Positions 35,761-43,610 of a DNA stretch of 64,000 nucleotides are shown here, piece by piece. A model generated the notes under the pieces. It had not been told where the DNA came from. It ran no database searches and worked only from the letters and a program-made list of their open reading frames with translations. A program made the position numbers and the translations under genes. This DNA comes from Campylobacter gastrosuis (GTDB lineage: Bacteria > Campylobacterota > Campylobacteria > Campylobacterales > Campylobacteraceae), in NCBI RefSeq assembly GCF_030249845.1, contig NZ_JANURM010000001.1, positions 83,354 through 147,353 on the forward strand, in the 5' to 3' direction. Each line of letters opens with the position of its first letter. Position 1 is the stretch's first letter.

Positions 35761-38400
35761 ATGAAAACTCTTACTATTATTGATACTTTTGGCTTCTTTT
35801 TTCGCCTTTATTACGCTATGCCAAACCTTAAAAACAAAGATGGCAAACCAAGCGGTATGATTAGCGGATTTGCAAATTTCATCGCAAATTTAAACGATGA
35901 GTTTAAAAGTGATTACATAATTTTCGCACTTGATAGCAAGGGCGAGACGCTAAGGCATAAAATTTTAGGCGACTACAAGGCAAACAGAAGCGAGCCACCA
36001 GCAGAGCTTAAAGCACAGCTGCCAATTTGCATTGATATGATTGAAAAAATGGGGCTTTGTGCGATTAGCCGCGAGGGATACGAGGCTGATGATATCATCG
36101 CTACGGCTGTTAAAATCGCAAAAGAGCAGGGGATTTTCGTGCGAGTTGTTACTCACGATAAGGACCTTTATCAGCTCATTGATGACGGCAAAGTTAGCAT
36201 TTATAGCCCTCAAACAAAGATTGAGCATAATAGCCAAAGCTGTCTTGAAAAATATGGCGTCTTGCCAAGTAAAATTCGCGACTTCTTAGCCCTAACAGGC
36301 GATAGCTCAGATAATGTCCCCGGCGTAAAAGGTATCGGTGCAAAGGGTGCAAAAAAGCTACTTGATGAGCTAGGCAGTATTGAAAATATCTATGAAAATT
36401 TATCGCTCGTGCTAAACGAACGCATAAGAAATATGCTTGTTGATGGCAAGGAGAGCGCGTTTTTAAGCAAAAAGTTAGTTACGCTTTTTAATGATGCATT
36501 CAGCGAGATTGATTTATTAAAGGCAAAATTCCCAGAGCAAAATCCGCTTTTAAAAATTAGTGAAATTTTGCGTGAATTTGAGTTGAATCGTATCTTAAAA
36601 AACCTAAAAAACGAGGCAGATGAGCTAAAAATTTCGCTCGGATTTAATGCGATTTTGCTAAATGATGAAAAGCAAATTGAGCAAATTTTAGGCGGCATTG
36701 ATGAAAATACGCTAATTAGCTTTGATACCGAAACCACCGACATTGACGCAAAAAGTGCAAAGCTTGTTGGCTTTTCGTTTTGTTTTAACGAAAACGAGGC
36801 GTATTACGTCCCAATAGCTCACAGCTATCTTGGCGTTGGGGCACAAATTAGCGTTGAGTTTGCCACGTGGGCAGTGGGCGAAATTTACAAAGGCTGTGTT
36901 GTCGGGCAAAATTTAAAGTATGATTTTGAGATTATTAGGCGAAATTTAGGGCTAAATCCGCCTAAAAATTTTAAGGACACGATGATTTTAGCGTGGCTTA
37001 GCGAGCCTAGCCTTAGCGTTGGTATGGACGCCCTTGCTAAGCGACTTTATGATTATGAGACGATAAAATTTGAAGACGTGGTAAAAAAGGGCGAAACATT
37101 TGCTAACGTAAGCCTTGAAAATGCCGTAAAATACGCAGCCGAGGACGCTTGGATTACGCTTAAATTTTATAAAAGCTTTTTAAATCTGCTTGATAAAAAT
37201 CTGCTAAAACTAGCTGACGAGCTTGAATTCCCATTTATCCTAACTCTGCTTGATATGCAAAATGAAGGCATAGGTGTAGAAAAACCTAGGCTTCGCTATT
37301 TAATCGCTAAAAACGATGAGAAATTAAAGCAACTAACTAACGAAATTTATGATTTAGTCGGCGAAAATTTTAACATAAACTCGGTTAAACAGCTAGGAGT
37401 CGTGCTTTTTGAGAAGTTAAAACTACCAGTTAAGAAAAAGACAAAAACTGGTTACAGCACCGATGAAGCCGTGCTAAATGAGCTAAAAGACGCACATCCA
37501 GTGATTGAAAAACTACTAGATTATAGAGAAATTTACAAGCTTCAAAGCACCTATTGTGAGCCACTTTTAGCCCTTGCAAATAGCGATAAAAACGCACGAA
37601 TTTATACAAATTTTATCCAAACTGGCACAAGCACTGGCAGACTTTCAAGTAAAAATCCAAACCTGCAAAATATCCCAGCTAGAAGCGAGCTTTCAAGGGA
37701 TATCCGCCTTGCCTTTGTTTCAAAGCCCGGATTTAGCTTTGTTGGGCTTGATTATTCGCAGATTGAGCTTAGACTGCTTGCTCATTTTAGCAAGGATAGT
37801 GCCTTAATTAAGGCGTTTTTTGATGATGAGGACATTCACGCTAGAAGTGCGATTAATATCTTTGGCGAGTTAAACCCGCAAAATAGGGCAGTGGCAAAGA
37901 GCATAAATTTCGGTCTGATTTATGGTATGGGGGCTAGTAAATTAAGCGAGCAGATAAATGTAAGCAGAGCTGAGGCAAAAAGCTACATTGAGCGTTATTT
38001 TATGGCGTTTTCTAGCATTAAGGAATTTTTAGATAGCTTAAAAACACAGGCAAAATCGGACGGATTTGTTACGACTTTGCTTGGCAGAAAGCGATATTTT
38101 GACTTTATAAACGCCACGCCAATGCAACTTGCAATGTATGAAAGAGAGGCGGTAAATACGAAATTTCAAGGCTCGGCAGCCGATATCATAAAACTAGCAA
38201 TGGTTAAGATGAGAGAGATTTTAAACGACGATGCAAAGATGTTGCTTCAAATTCACGATGAGCTTATTTTTGAGGTTAAAGATGAGTTTGTTGATGAGTT
38301 TAGTCAAAACGCACAGCAGATAATGCAAAACATCTATCCACTAAATGTCCCACTAAAAACCTCGCTAAATATTGCAAAAAATTGGGCAGATTTAAAGTAA
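35761..38400 (+). CDS. polA: DNA polymerase I
   Basis: An 879-residue polymerase with three domains: 5'-3' exonuclease (about 1-280; EGYEADDIIATAV, VRVVTHDKDLYQL), 3'-5' exonuclease (about 305-470) and polymerase. Polymerase motifs A (GLDYSQIELRLLAH), B (AKSINFGLIYGMGA) and C (LQIHDELIFE) are intact. The proofreading site also looks intact: DTETT, NLKYDFE and YAAEDAW supply the Asp, Glu and Tyr ligands. It fills repair gaps and removes Okazaki primers. A long palindrome lies 47 bp after the stop. Confidence 0.97.
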   Translation: MKTLTIIDTFGFFFRLYYAMPNLKNKDGKPSGMISGFANFIANLNDEFKSDYIIFALDSKGETLRHKILGDYKANRSEPPAELKAQLPICIDMIEKMGLCAISREGYEADDIIATAVKIAKEQGIFVRVVTHDKDLYQLIDDGKVSIYSPQTKIEHNSQSCLEKYGVLPSKIRDFLALTGDSSDNVPGVKGIGAKGAKKLLDELGSIENIYENLSLVLNERIRNMLVDGKESAFLSKKLVTLFNDAFSEIDLLKAKFPEQNPLLKISEILREFELNRILKNLKNEADELKISLGFNAILLNDEKQIEQILGGIDENTLISFDTETTDIDAKSAKLVGFSFCFNENEAYYVPIAHSYLGVGAQISVEFATWAVGEIYKGCVVGQNLKYDFEIIRRNLGLNPPKNFKDTMILAWLSEPSLSVGMDALAKRLYDYETIKFEDVVKKGETFANVSLENAVKYAAEDAWITLKFYKSFLNLLDKNLLKLADELEFPFILTLLDMQNEGIGVEKPRLRYLIAKNDEKLKQLTNEIYDLVGENFNINSVKQLGVVLFEKLKLPVKKKTKTGYSTDEAVLNELKDAHPVIEKLLDYREIYKLQSTYCEPLLALANSDKNARIYTNFIQTGTSTGRLSSKNPNLQNIPARSELSRDIRLAFVSKPGFSFVGLDYSQIELRLLAHFSKDSALIKAFFDDEDIHARSAINIFGELNPQNRAVAKSINFGLIYGMGASKLSEQINVSRAEAKSYIERYFMAFSSIKEFLDSLKTQAKSDGFVTTLLGRKRYFDFINATPMQLAMYEREAVNTKFQGSAADIIKLAMVKMREILNDDAKMLLQIHDELIFEVKDEFVDEFSQNAQQIMQNIYPLNVPLKTSLNIAKNWADLK

Positions 38401-38425
38401 AATTTTAAGCTAAAATTTTAAAAAG

Positions 38426-38442
38426 TGTTACATTTTTACACA
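38426..38442 (+). promoter_or_regulatory. 17-bp motif TGTTACATTTTTACACA
   Basis: Second strong copy of the motif also at 6888 and 50547; it lies about 15 bp before the FNR-type palindrome in the mccA leader. Confidence 0.45.
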
Positions 38443-38446
38443 CTCG

Positions 38447-38480
38447 CTAAATTTTCTTGATTTAAATCAAGAAAATTTAG
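38447..38480. promoter_or_regulatory. 34-bp perfect palindrome with FNR-type core TTGATTTAAATCAA
   Basis: Arms of 17 bp meet with no spacer. The core at 38457-38470 is TTGAT-N4-ATCAA, the exact FNR/CRP-family half-site arrangement. It lies 265 bp before the mccA-like start. Sulfite respiration is anaerobic, so an oxygen- or redox-sensing Crp/Fnr regulator is plausible. It could alternatively act as the polA transcript terminator, but there is no good T-run. The rest of 38481-38734 is AT-rich with no gene. Confidence 0.5.
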
Positions 38481-38734
38481 TTTATAAACTCAAAGTAAAA
38501 ATTTTCAATTTTAAACCAAAAATATACGAAATTTTAAAATTAAAGTAAAAAGTAAATAAAGCGAATGTAAATTTAAACTAAAAAACAGCCCCATAAATAG
38601 GTAAAATAATCATACAAATTAAATCTCATTAAGTTTATTTTTAAACGAAATTATTAAAATGGCGTTAATAAAGCATTAAAGCTTTTGCGAGTATTTAAAA
38701 AACATTTAGGCTTAGCCTAACAAAGGAGCAAAAA

Positions 38735-40738
38735 ATGAAAACTTTTTCATTTAAAATGCTATCAAAAGCCTGTATTTTGGCGGTTTTATCGCTTGGTGTT
38801 TTACACGCTGATAATCCGCCAACAGACGATGAGGTAGCAAAAAGCAAACAAAAAGAGGTTGCAAAAACCTTTCAAAATGATGGCTTTAAGCCTAGAACGT
38901 TGCTTGACACCGTTGAAGCGGATAAGTATTACTGGGATTATCTTAGAGAAAATCACCCGATTTTTAAATTTGAAAAAGAGGGGCGACTTGTCGGCGAATA
39001 CGCACTTTCAGACCGCCAAGAGGAGTTTGTGGATTTTGGCGGCGGTAAAAAATACGCCCAAAAGGTCGGTCGCCCAACGGCTGTAACTTACCGCTTGGCT
39101 TATGAGAGCTTTCTTGACTTCCCAAATAAATTCGTAGGCTCGGCAAAGTGTGGCGAGTGCCACCCAGCACAATACGCCCAGTGGGAGCGTTCTCGCCACG
39201 CTAAAACTATCCGCTTCCCAGAGGATTTAGATGAAGTTAATGGCGATCCAAAACAGGGTATGTATGGCACAAATGTGCCGATTTTAACGACTGGCATTCG
39301 CCCTGATGATACATTTGCAATTCTAGGCACACCACGCACGAAGTATGGATTTTTGGATAAATGGCTAGTTCGTGGCACGTATCACGTAATTGACGGCACA
39401 CTTGATGATAATAATTCAAAAATCGTAGCTGGTGGTAACCAGTTTTCAGTCAATTGGACAAAATTTTTAACCCCAGAGGTGGCAAAACGCATTCAGGCTG
39501 AAATTTCGCCAAACTTCCCGACCGATATGGCTGGATTTGGCGGTTCTGGCTCACATATGTGGGGTATGAACTCTTATGGTGCTACCTATCAGAAAAAATT
39601 CCGCTTTCAACCAGCAAGTGCTTACTGCGAAGTCTGCCACTCGTTTAAGTTTGATTTTAAATCAAAAGAGGAATTTTTAAGCGCACTTGGCAAACCAAAA
39701 GAGCTTAGAAAACACGCTATAAATATGGGAATTTCTTGCGAGGAGTGCCACGGAGCCGGAGCTCACCTTTATGGTGCAAGAGGTGCTGGTATGGCTAGCA
39801 ACTGCGAACGCTGTCACCAAAGATTTCAGTATCACGAAGATGATGGTAAGCTAAACCCACGAAAGCCGTTTAACGCCTACTTTAAGTCAAGCTGTCCATC
39901 TTGTGGCACAGAGGGTGCTCAGCTTTATAACTCAGTGCATTACGATAAAGGTTTAAGGTGTAATACCTGCCACGACCCACACGAGGTTACTGCAAACGAC
40001 TGGCGCGACCACTACACTCTAACAGGGCTTAAAAAGACCTGCGAGGACTGCCACGAGCCACAAAAAGAGATGTTTAAATTCGGTGGCCCACACGCAAAAG
40101 ATAACTGCACGGGTTGTCATATGCCAAATATGATGAGCTGTGAAAATTTTGCCGCTATTCAAGACCCTGATAAGGCTGGTTATGATAACGTAAGGGCTTC
40201 GCATATTTGGAAAATTTTGGTTGATAAAGATAAAAAATCACTAAACCCACCTCCGGGCAAAGATAGAAATCCAAAAGAGAAAGGTTGGCGTTTAGCACGT
40301 GAAGATGGACGCTTCTTTGTGGATTTAATGTGGAGTTGCGGTAGAACTGCATTTGAAGACCCAAATCTAGTAAAACCGGGTGCGAGTGGCTGCCATAGTG
40401 TGATTCAATCAACCTTGCCAAAAGAGCTTCACTATAAAGACCAAGCCACAATCTATGAAGCCGTAATGCAGTGGCAAAGACCGGTAAAAGACGGCTACGC
40501 TAATATTGAGAAAATTTTACGCTCGGTTGATAAGAGTTTAGCTGAGAATAAAAAACTCTCAACAGACGCAAAATCAAGGGCTTTAAGCTTTGCAAAACAG
40601 GCACAAGATATTCTTGATAGGCTTAAAAAAGATGGCTCTTGGGGCGTTCATGGACCAAAATACGCAGCTAAGCTAGTAGATGAGGCGCTAACTTACGCAC
40701 AACAAGCACAAGATATAGCAACTGGCAAGAGCAAATAA
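38735..40738 (+). CDS. mccA: MccA-type octahaem cytochrome c, probable sulfite reductase
   Basis: A 667-residue periplasmic protein with a signal peptide (about 1-25, ending LHADN). It has seven CXXCH haem sites (first at C139, then CEVCH, CEECH, CERCH, CNTCH, CEDCH, CTGCH) and one unusual late site, C535-X17-C553-H554. Seven ordinary sites plus one widely spaced CXnCH is the signature of Wolinella MccA (CX15CH), a haem c-copper sulfite reductase. Non-haem cysteines C387 and C390 (CPSCG) and C469 are candidate copper ligands. The C-terminal helical region is typical of octahaem enzymes. The HaoA-type alternative usually has eight CXXCH. The mccB, C and D genes are missing; the partner is the next gene. 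Confidence 0.83.
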   Translation: MKTFSFKMLSKACILAVLSLGVLHADNPPTDDEVAKSKQKEVAKTFQNDGFKPRTLLDTVEADKYYWDYLRENHPIFKFEKEGRLVGEYALSDRQEEFVDFGGGKKYAQKVGRPTAVTYRLAYESFLDFPNKFVGSAKCGECHPAQYAQWERSRHAKTIRFPEDLDEVNGDPKQGMYGTNVPILTTGIRPDDTFAILGTPRTKYGFLDKWLVRGTYHVIDGTLDDNNSKIVAGGNQFSVNWTKFLTPEVAKRIQAEISPNFPTDMAGFGGSGSHMWGMNSYGATYQKKFRFQPASAYCEVCHSFKFDFKSKEEFLSALGKPKELRKHAINMGISCEECHGAGAHLYGARGAGMASNCERCHQRFQYHEDDGKLNPRKPFNAYFKSSCPSCGTEGAQLYNSVHYDKGLRCNTCHDPHEVTANDWRDHYTLTGLKKTCEDCHEPQKEMFKFGGPHAKDNCTGCHMPNMMSCENFAAIQDPDKAGYDNVRASHIWKILVDKDKKSLNPPPGKDRNPKEKGWRLAREDGRFFVDLMWSCGRTAFEDPNLVKPGASGCHSVIQSTLPKELHYKDQATIYEAVMQWQRPVKDGYANIEKILRSVDKSLAENKKLSTDAKSRALSFAKQAQDILDRLKKDGSWGVHGPKYAAKLVDEALTYAQQAQDIATGKSK

Positions 40739-40743
40739 AAACT

Positions 40744-40763
40744 AAGGGGGCAAACTCCCCCTT
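40744..40763 (+). terminator. Hairpin between mccA-like gene and its partner
   Basis: AAGGGGG and CCCCCTT pair around a short loop in the 49-bp gap, followed by TATATTAAA. Probably a partial terminator or mRNA stabiliser that favours the cytochrome over the membrane partner. Confidence 0.6.
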
Positions 40764-40787
40764 TATATTAAATAAGGAGAGAAGGCT

Positions 40788-42806
40788 ATGTTAAAATTTA
40801 TAAAATTGATTCTAGCTTTTATCGCTTTGGCGACTTTACCGACATTTGCCTCTATGCCTATGGATGTAAATTTAGATTTAGACGGCGTCCGCCCCATAAG
40901 TCTATCTCAGGCTGAAAATTTAAGCAAAACTGCCTATTTTTTAGACACAAATGATGAGAAAATTTACAAACAAAGACACATTGCTGGGGCGATAAATGTA
41001 AATTTAAACAATGTTTTAAGCTTTTTACCTAGCGATAAAAACGCCACGATAGTAATCTATGGGCTAAATTCAAGCTCACGTGAGCCGACAAACATCGCAA
41101 AGGTGCTAAAAGATGAGGGCTATGAAAATCTGTTTTATATGACCGAGGGCATTGATGCGTGGGCGATATCTGGCAGACAGACGCAAAGTGCGTTTTTTAC
41201 CTCAAAAAAGCTAACAGATAAAAAGATAGAGAATTTCAAAGACGGCATTCACGAGCATTTGTGGTTTGCAAATATCCCAGCGTGTAGGGACTGCCACACT
41301 TCGCCAAAGGTCGTTTTTGCCTCAAAAGAGCAAAAAGATGAGCTGTTTAAGGACAAGGCTTTTGTAAATGACAACTGCAAAAGCTGTCATAAAGATGAGA
41401 AAACGCACTTTGAAAAGAGTGTGCATAGTCCGCTTGTTACGACTGATTTAAAGCCAAATAGGGAGCTACCAAACTGCACTGATTGCCACGGAGTGCATAT
41501 TGCAAATAAAAGTGGCGAGGTGCATAAAGAGCTAAAACAGCTAAGCCAAGAAAACTGCGGTGTTTGCCACGAAAAACAGCAGTCGCTCTATCACGAGACC
41601 TTTCACGGCAAGGCATTGCTTTTAAACAAAAAAGGCGATGCGATTAGGGTTGCGGCGTGTTTTGATTGCCACGGCACACATAATGTATTGCCAATGCAAA
41701 ATGAACGCTCGACAATTCACGTAAATAATCGTGTCAAAACGTGCGGTGAGTGCCACCCTAACTCAAATCTAAATTTCACCGGCTTCATCGCTCACGCTGA
41801 CCACACGGATAGCCAAAACTACCCAGTTTTACACGCTGCTTATATCTTTATGACTGGGCTTGTTATTGCGGTGTTTGCGTTTTTTGGACTTCACACGCTT
41901 TTATGGAGCATAAAACTAATAAGCGTAAGACTAAAATATCCAAAAGAGTGGCGCGAGGCAAGAAGCAAAGCACACGCTGATAAGACGACTATTAAGCGGT
42001 TTAGCACACTTCACTTGGTGCAACACTTCTTTATGGCAGCGTCATTTTTAGCGTTAGCGTTTTCTGGTTTGCCACAGAAATTTTACACAGCGCCTTGGGC
42101 TGTTAAGATGATTGATTTAATGGGTGGTATTGAGATGGCAACGCTAATTCACCACGTAGCAGCTGTTGTGATGTTTGGCGTGTTTTTTAGCCATATTGCT
42201 GAGATTATTGTGGTGCAAAAACGCAAAGGTGAGGGATTTTTTAAACGCCTGTTTGATGCTGATTCGCTAATGCCAAGGTGGCAGGACTTTAAGGATATGA
42301 AAGCACACTTTATGTGGTTTATCGGCAGGGGCGAAAGACCGCAGTTTGACCGCTGGACTTACTGGGAGAAGTTTGATTATTTAGCGGTATTTTGGGGTAT
42401 GTTTATCATCGGATTTAGCGGGCTTGTGCTTTGGTTTCCAACATTCTTTGCCAATTTTATGCCGGGCTGGATGATAAATTTAAGCACCCTTGTGCATTCA
42501 GATGAGGCGTTGCTTGCGACTGGATTTATCTTTGCGATTCACTTCTTTAACACGCATTTTAGGGCTGACCGCTTCCCAATGGATATGGTGATTTTTAGCG
42601 GGACTTTAAGCGAAGAAGAGATTAAGCAAGAGCGTGCAAAATGGTATGAAAGGCTCGTTAAAAACGGCGAGATTAAAAATTTATACCACACAAACGAGAA
42701 CTACGCTTGGTATAAACCACTGGCAAAATTTGCTGGTTTTGCTATGCTTTTAACTGGACTTGTTTTCTTAGGGCTAATGATTTACGCCTATATCGCAAGT
42801 CTATAA
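40788..42806 (+). CDS. Rhodanese-like / hexahaem cytochrome c / cytochrome b fusion, probable quinol dehydrogenase
   Basis: A 672-residue protein with a signal peptide (about 1-21), then a rhodanese-like domain (about 35-135, DTNDEKIYKQRHIAGAINV) whose active-site cysteine is replaced (IVIYGLNSSSR), then six CXXCH sites (CRDCH, CKSCH, CTDCH, CGVCH, CFDCH, CGECH; about 165-325), then a membrane cytochrome b region with about five helices and paired histidines (HLVQHFF, LIHHVAAVVMFG, HSDEALLATGFIFAIHFFNTHF). This layout would carry electrons from menaquinol through b and c haems to the MccA-like enzyme encoded just upstream. The electron-donor role is inferred from domains and gene order. Confidence 0.8.
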   Translation: MLKFIKLILAFIALATLPTFASMPMDVNLDLDGVRPISLSQAENLSKTAYFLDTNDEKIYKQRHIAGAINVNLNNVLSFLPSDKNATIVIYGLNSSSREPTNIAKVLKDEGYENLFYMTEGIDAWAISGRQTQSAFFTSKKLTDKKIENFKDGIHEHLWFANIPACRDCHTSPKVVFASKEQKDELFKDKAFVNDNCKSCHKDEKTHFEKSVHSPLVTTDLKPNRELPNCTDCHGVHIANKSGEVHKELKQLSQENCGVCHEKQQSLYHETFHGKALLLNKKGDAIRVAACFDCHGTHNVLPMQNERSTIHVNNRVKTCGECHPNSNLNFTGFIAHADHTDSQNYPVLHAAYIFMTGLVIAVFAFFGLHTLLWSIKLISVRLKYPKEWREARSKAHADKTTIKRFSTLHLVQHFFMAASFLALAFSGLPQKFYTAPWAVKMIDLMGGIEMATLIHHVAAVVMFGVFFSHIAEIIVVQKRKGEGFFKRLFDADSLMPRWQDFKDMKAHFMWFIGRGERPQFDRWTYWEKFDYLAVFWGMFIIGFSGLVLWFPTFFANFMPGWMINLSTLVHSDEALLATGFIFAIHFFNTHFRADRFPMDMVIFSGTLSEEEIKQERAKWYERLVKNGEIKNLYHTNENYAWYKPLAKFAGFAMLLTGLVFLGLMIYAYIASL

Positions 42807-42808
42807 AT

Positions 42809-42827
42809 AAGGGGGTTTTGCCCCCTT
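42809..42827 (+). terminator. Terminator after the mcc operon
   Basis: AAGGGGG-TTTTG-CCCCCTT hairpin just after the stop, followed by TAAATTTTTA. Confidence 0.8.
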
Positions 42828-42996
42828 TAAATTTTTATTATTGCTTTTTAAATTAAAGTGAGCTATTTTTCATTTTGATTTCTAATGTAAATTTTATGCC
42901 TTTAAATACCTTTTAAATTTATAATCTCTTGGGCGTATTGAGAGCTTATATTTACGCTTTACCTGTAATGTTGTTTGTTTTTTATTGTGCAAAGCC

Positions 42997-43094
42997 ATAA
43001 CATTTTTCGCTACGGCTTTCAAGGCTAATTTTTAGCGTTTTAACATTTTTCGCAAAGCTATAACATTTTTCGCTACGGCTTTCAAGGCTAATTT
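42997..43094. repeat. 35-bp direct repeat, two copies 63 bp apart
   Basis: An identical 35-bp sequence beginning ATAACATTTTTCGCTACGG occurs at 42997-43031 and 43060-43094, with a decayed half copy (AACATTTTTCGCAAAGC) between them. It contains an imperfect hairpin. Noncoding; it lies between the mcc operon and a phage relic. Confidence 0.7.
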
Positions 43095-43118
43095 GTAGCC
43101 TTGAAAATTTGCCTTCGC

Positions 43119-43560
43119 TCACCCCTCAAACTCCACATCTATTTTGTAGCTTGTAGCGTTTAGGTTGTGTGACACTGATTTAATGCTAAATTCTATATTT
43201 TCAAGCCCAGCTACGCCTAAATTTTTAGCTTACCACCAGCTCTAATCTCACGCCCAGCAATGCTTAAACTCCCATTTATACCGCCCCTTTGTAGCTCGTT
43301 TAGCTTGGCTTCGCCCTTTTTAAAGGCTTCGTTGTCGCTCTTTGGCTCTGGGATATTTAATTTATAGGTTATTTATGACTTTGCAGGCGAATAAAATCCG
43401 CCCAGCAAGCCTGAGTTACCACTCCCTGCGCCCTCCGCACTACCTACTTTTACCTGCTTATCCTTGCCTTCTTTGCTGTCGTGCCACTGCACGATTATGG
43501 CTTGATGGCTGTTGCGGTTTGCTTCTGTGATATTTAGGCTCTTGCACCGCTTTAATTTGC
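43119..43560 (-). pseudogene. Relic of a Mu-type phage gpD (late control / tail) gene
   Basis: On the minus strand the DNA encodes pieces in different frames. The upper piece, SLNITEANRNSHQAIIVQWHD then SKEGKDKQVKVGS, ends at a stop at 43373. A middle piece reads KSDNEAFKKGEAKLNELQ and SLSIAGREIRAGGK. After another shift it ends VAGLENIEFSIKSVSHNLN, then TSYKIDVEFEG and a stop at 43119. The order and motifs match the C-terminal half of phage late-control protein D (tail hub). At least two frameshifts or stops make it a pseudogene. No other phage gene is nearby. Confidence 0.6.
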
Positions 43561-43610
43561 TACGCTTTTAACTGGATTTGTTTTTTTAAAATTTAAAAAA
43601 TCGCCTAATT

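Noticed and set aside
38735..40738. HaoA-type hydroxylamine oxidoreductase
   Set aside because: Only seven CXXCH plus one widely spaced site; the pattern fits MccA better, although both are octahaem proteins.
43342..43530. 62-residue plus-strand frame with many Leu, Cys and Tyr
   Set aside because: It lies antisense to the gpD relic and has no ribosome site.
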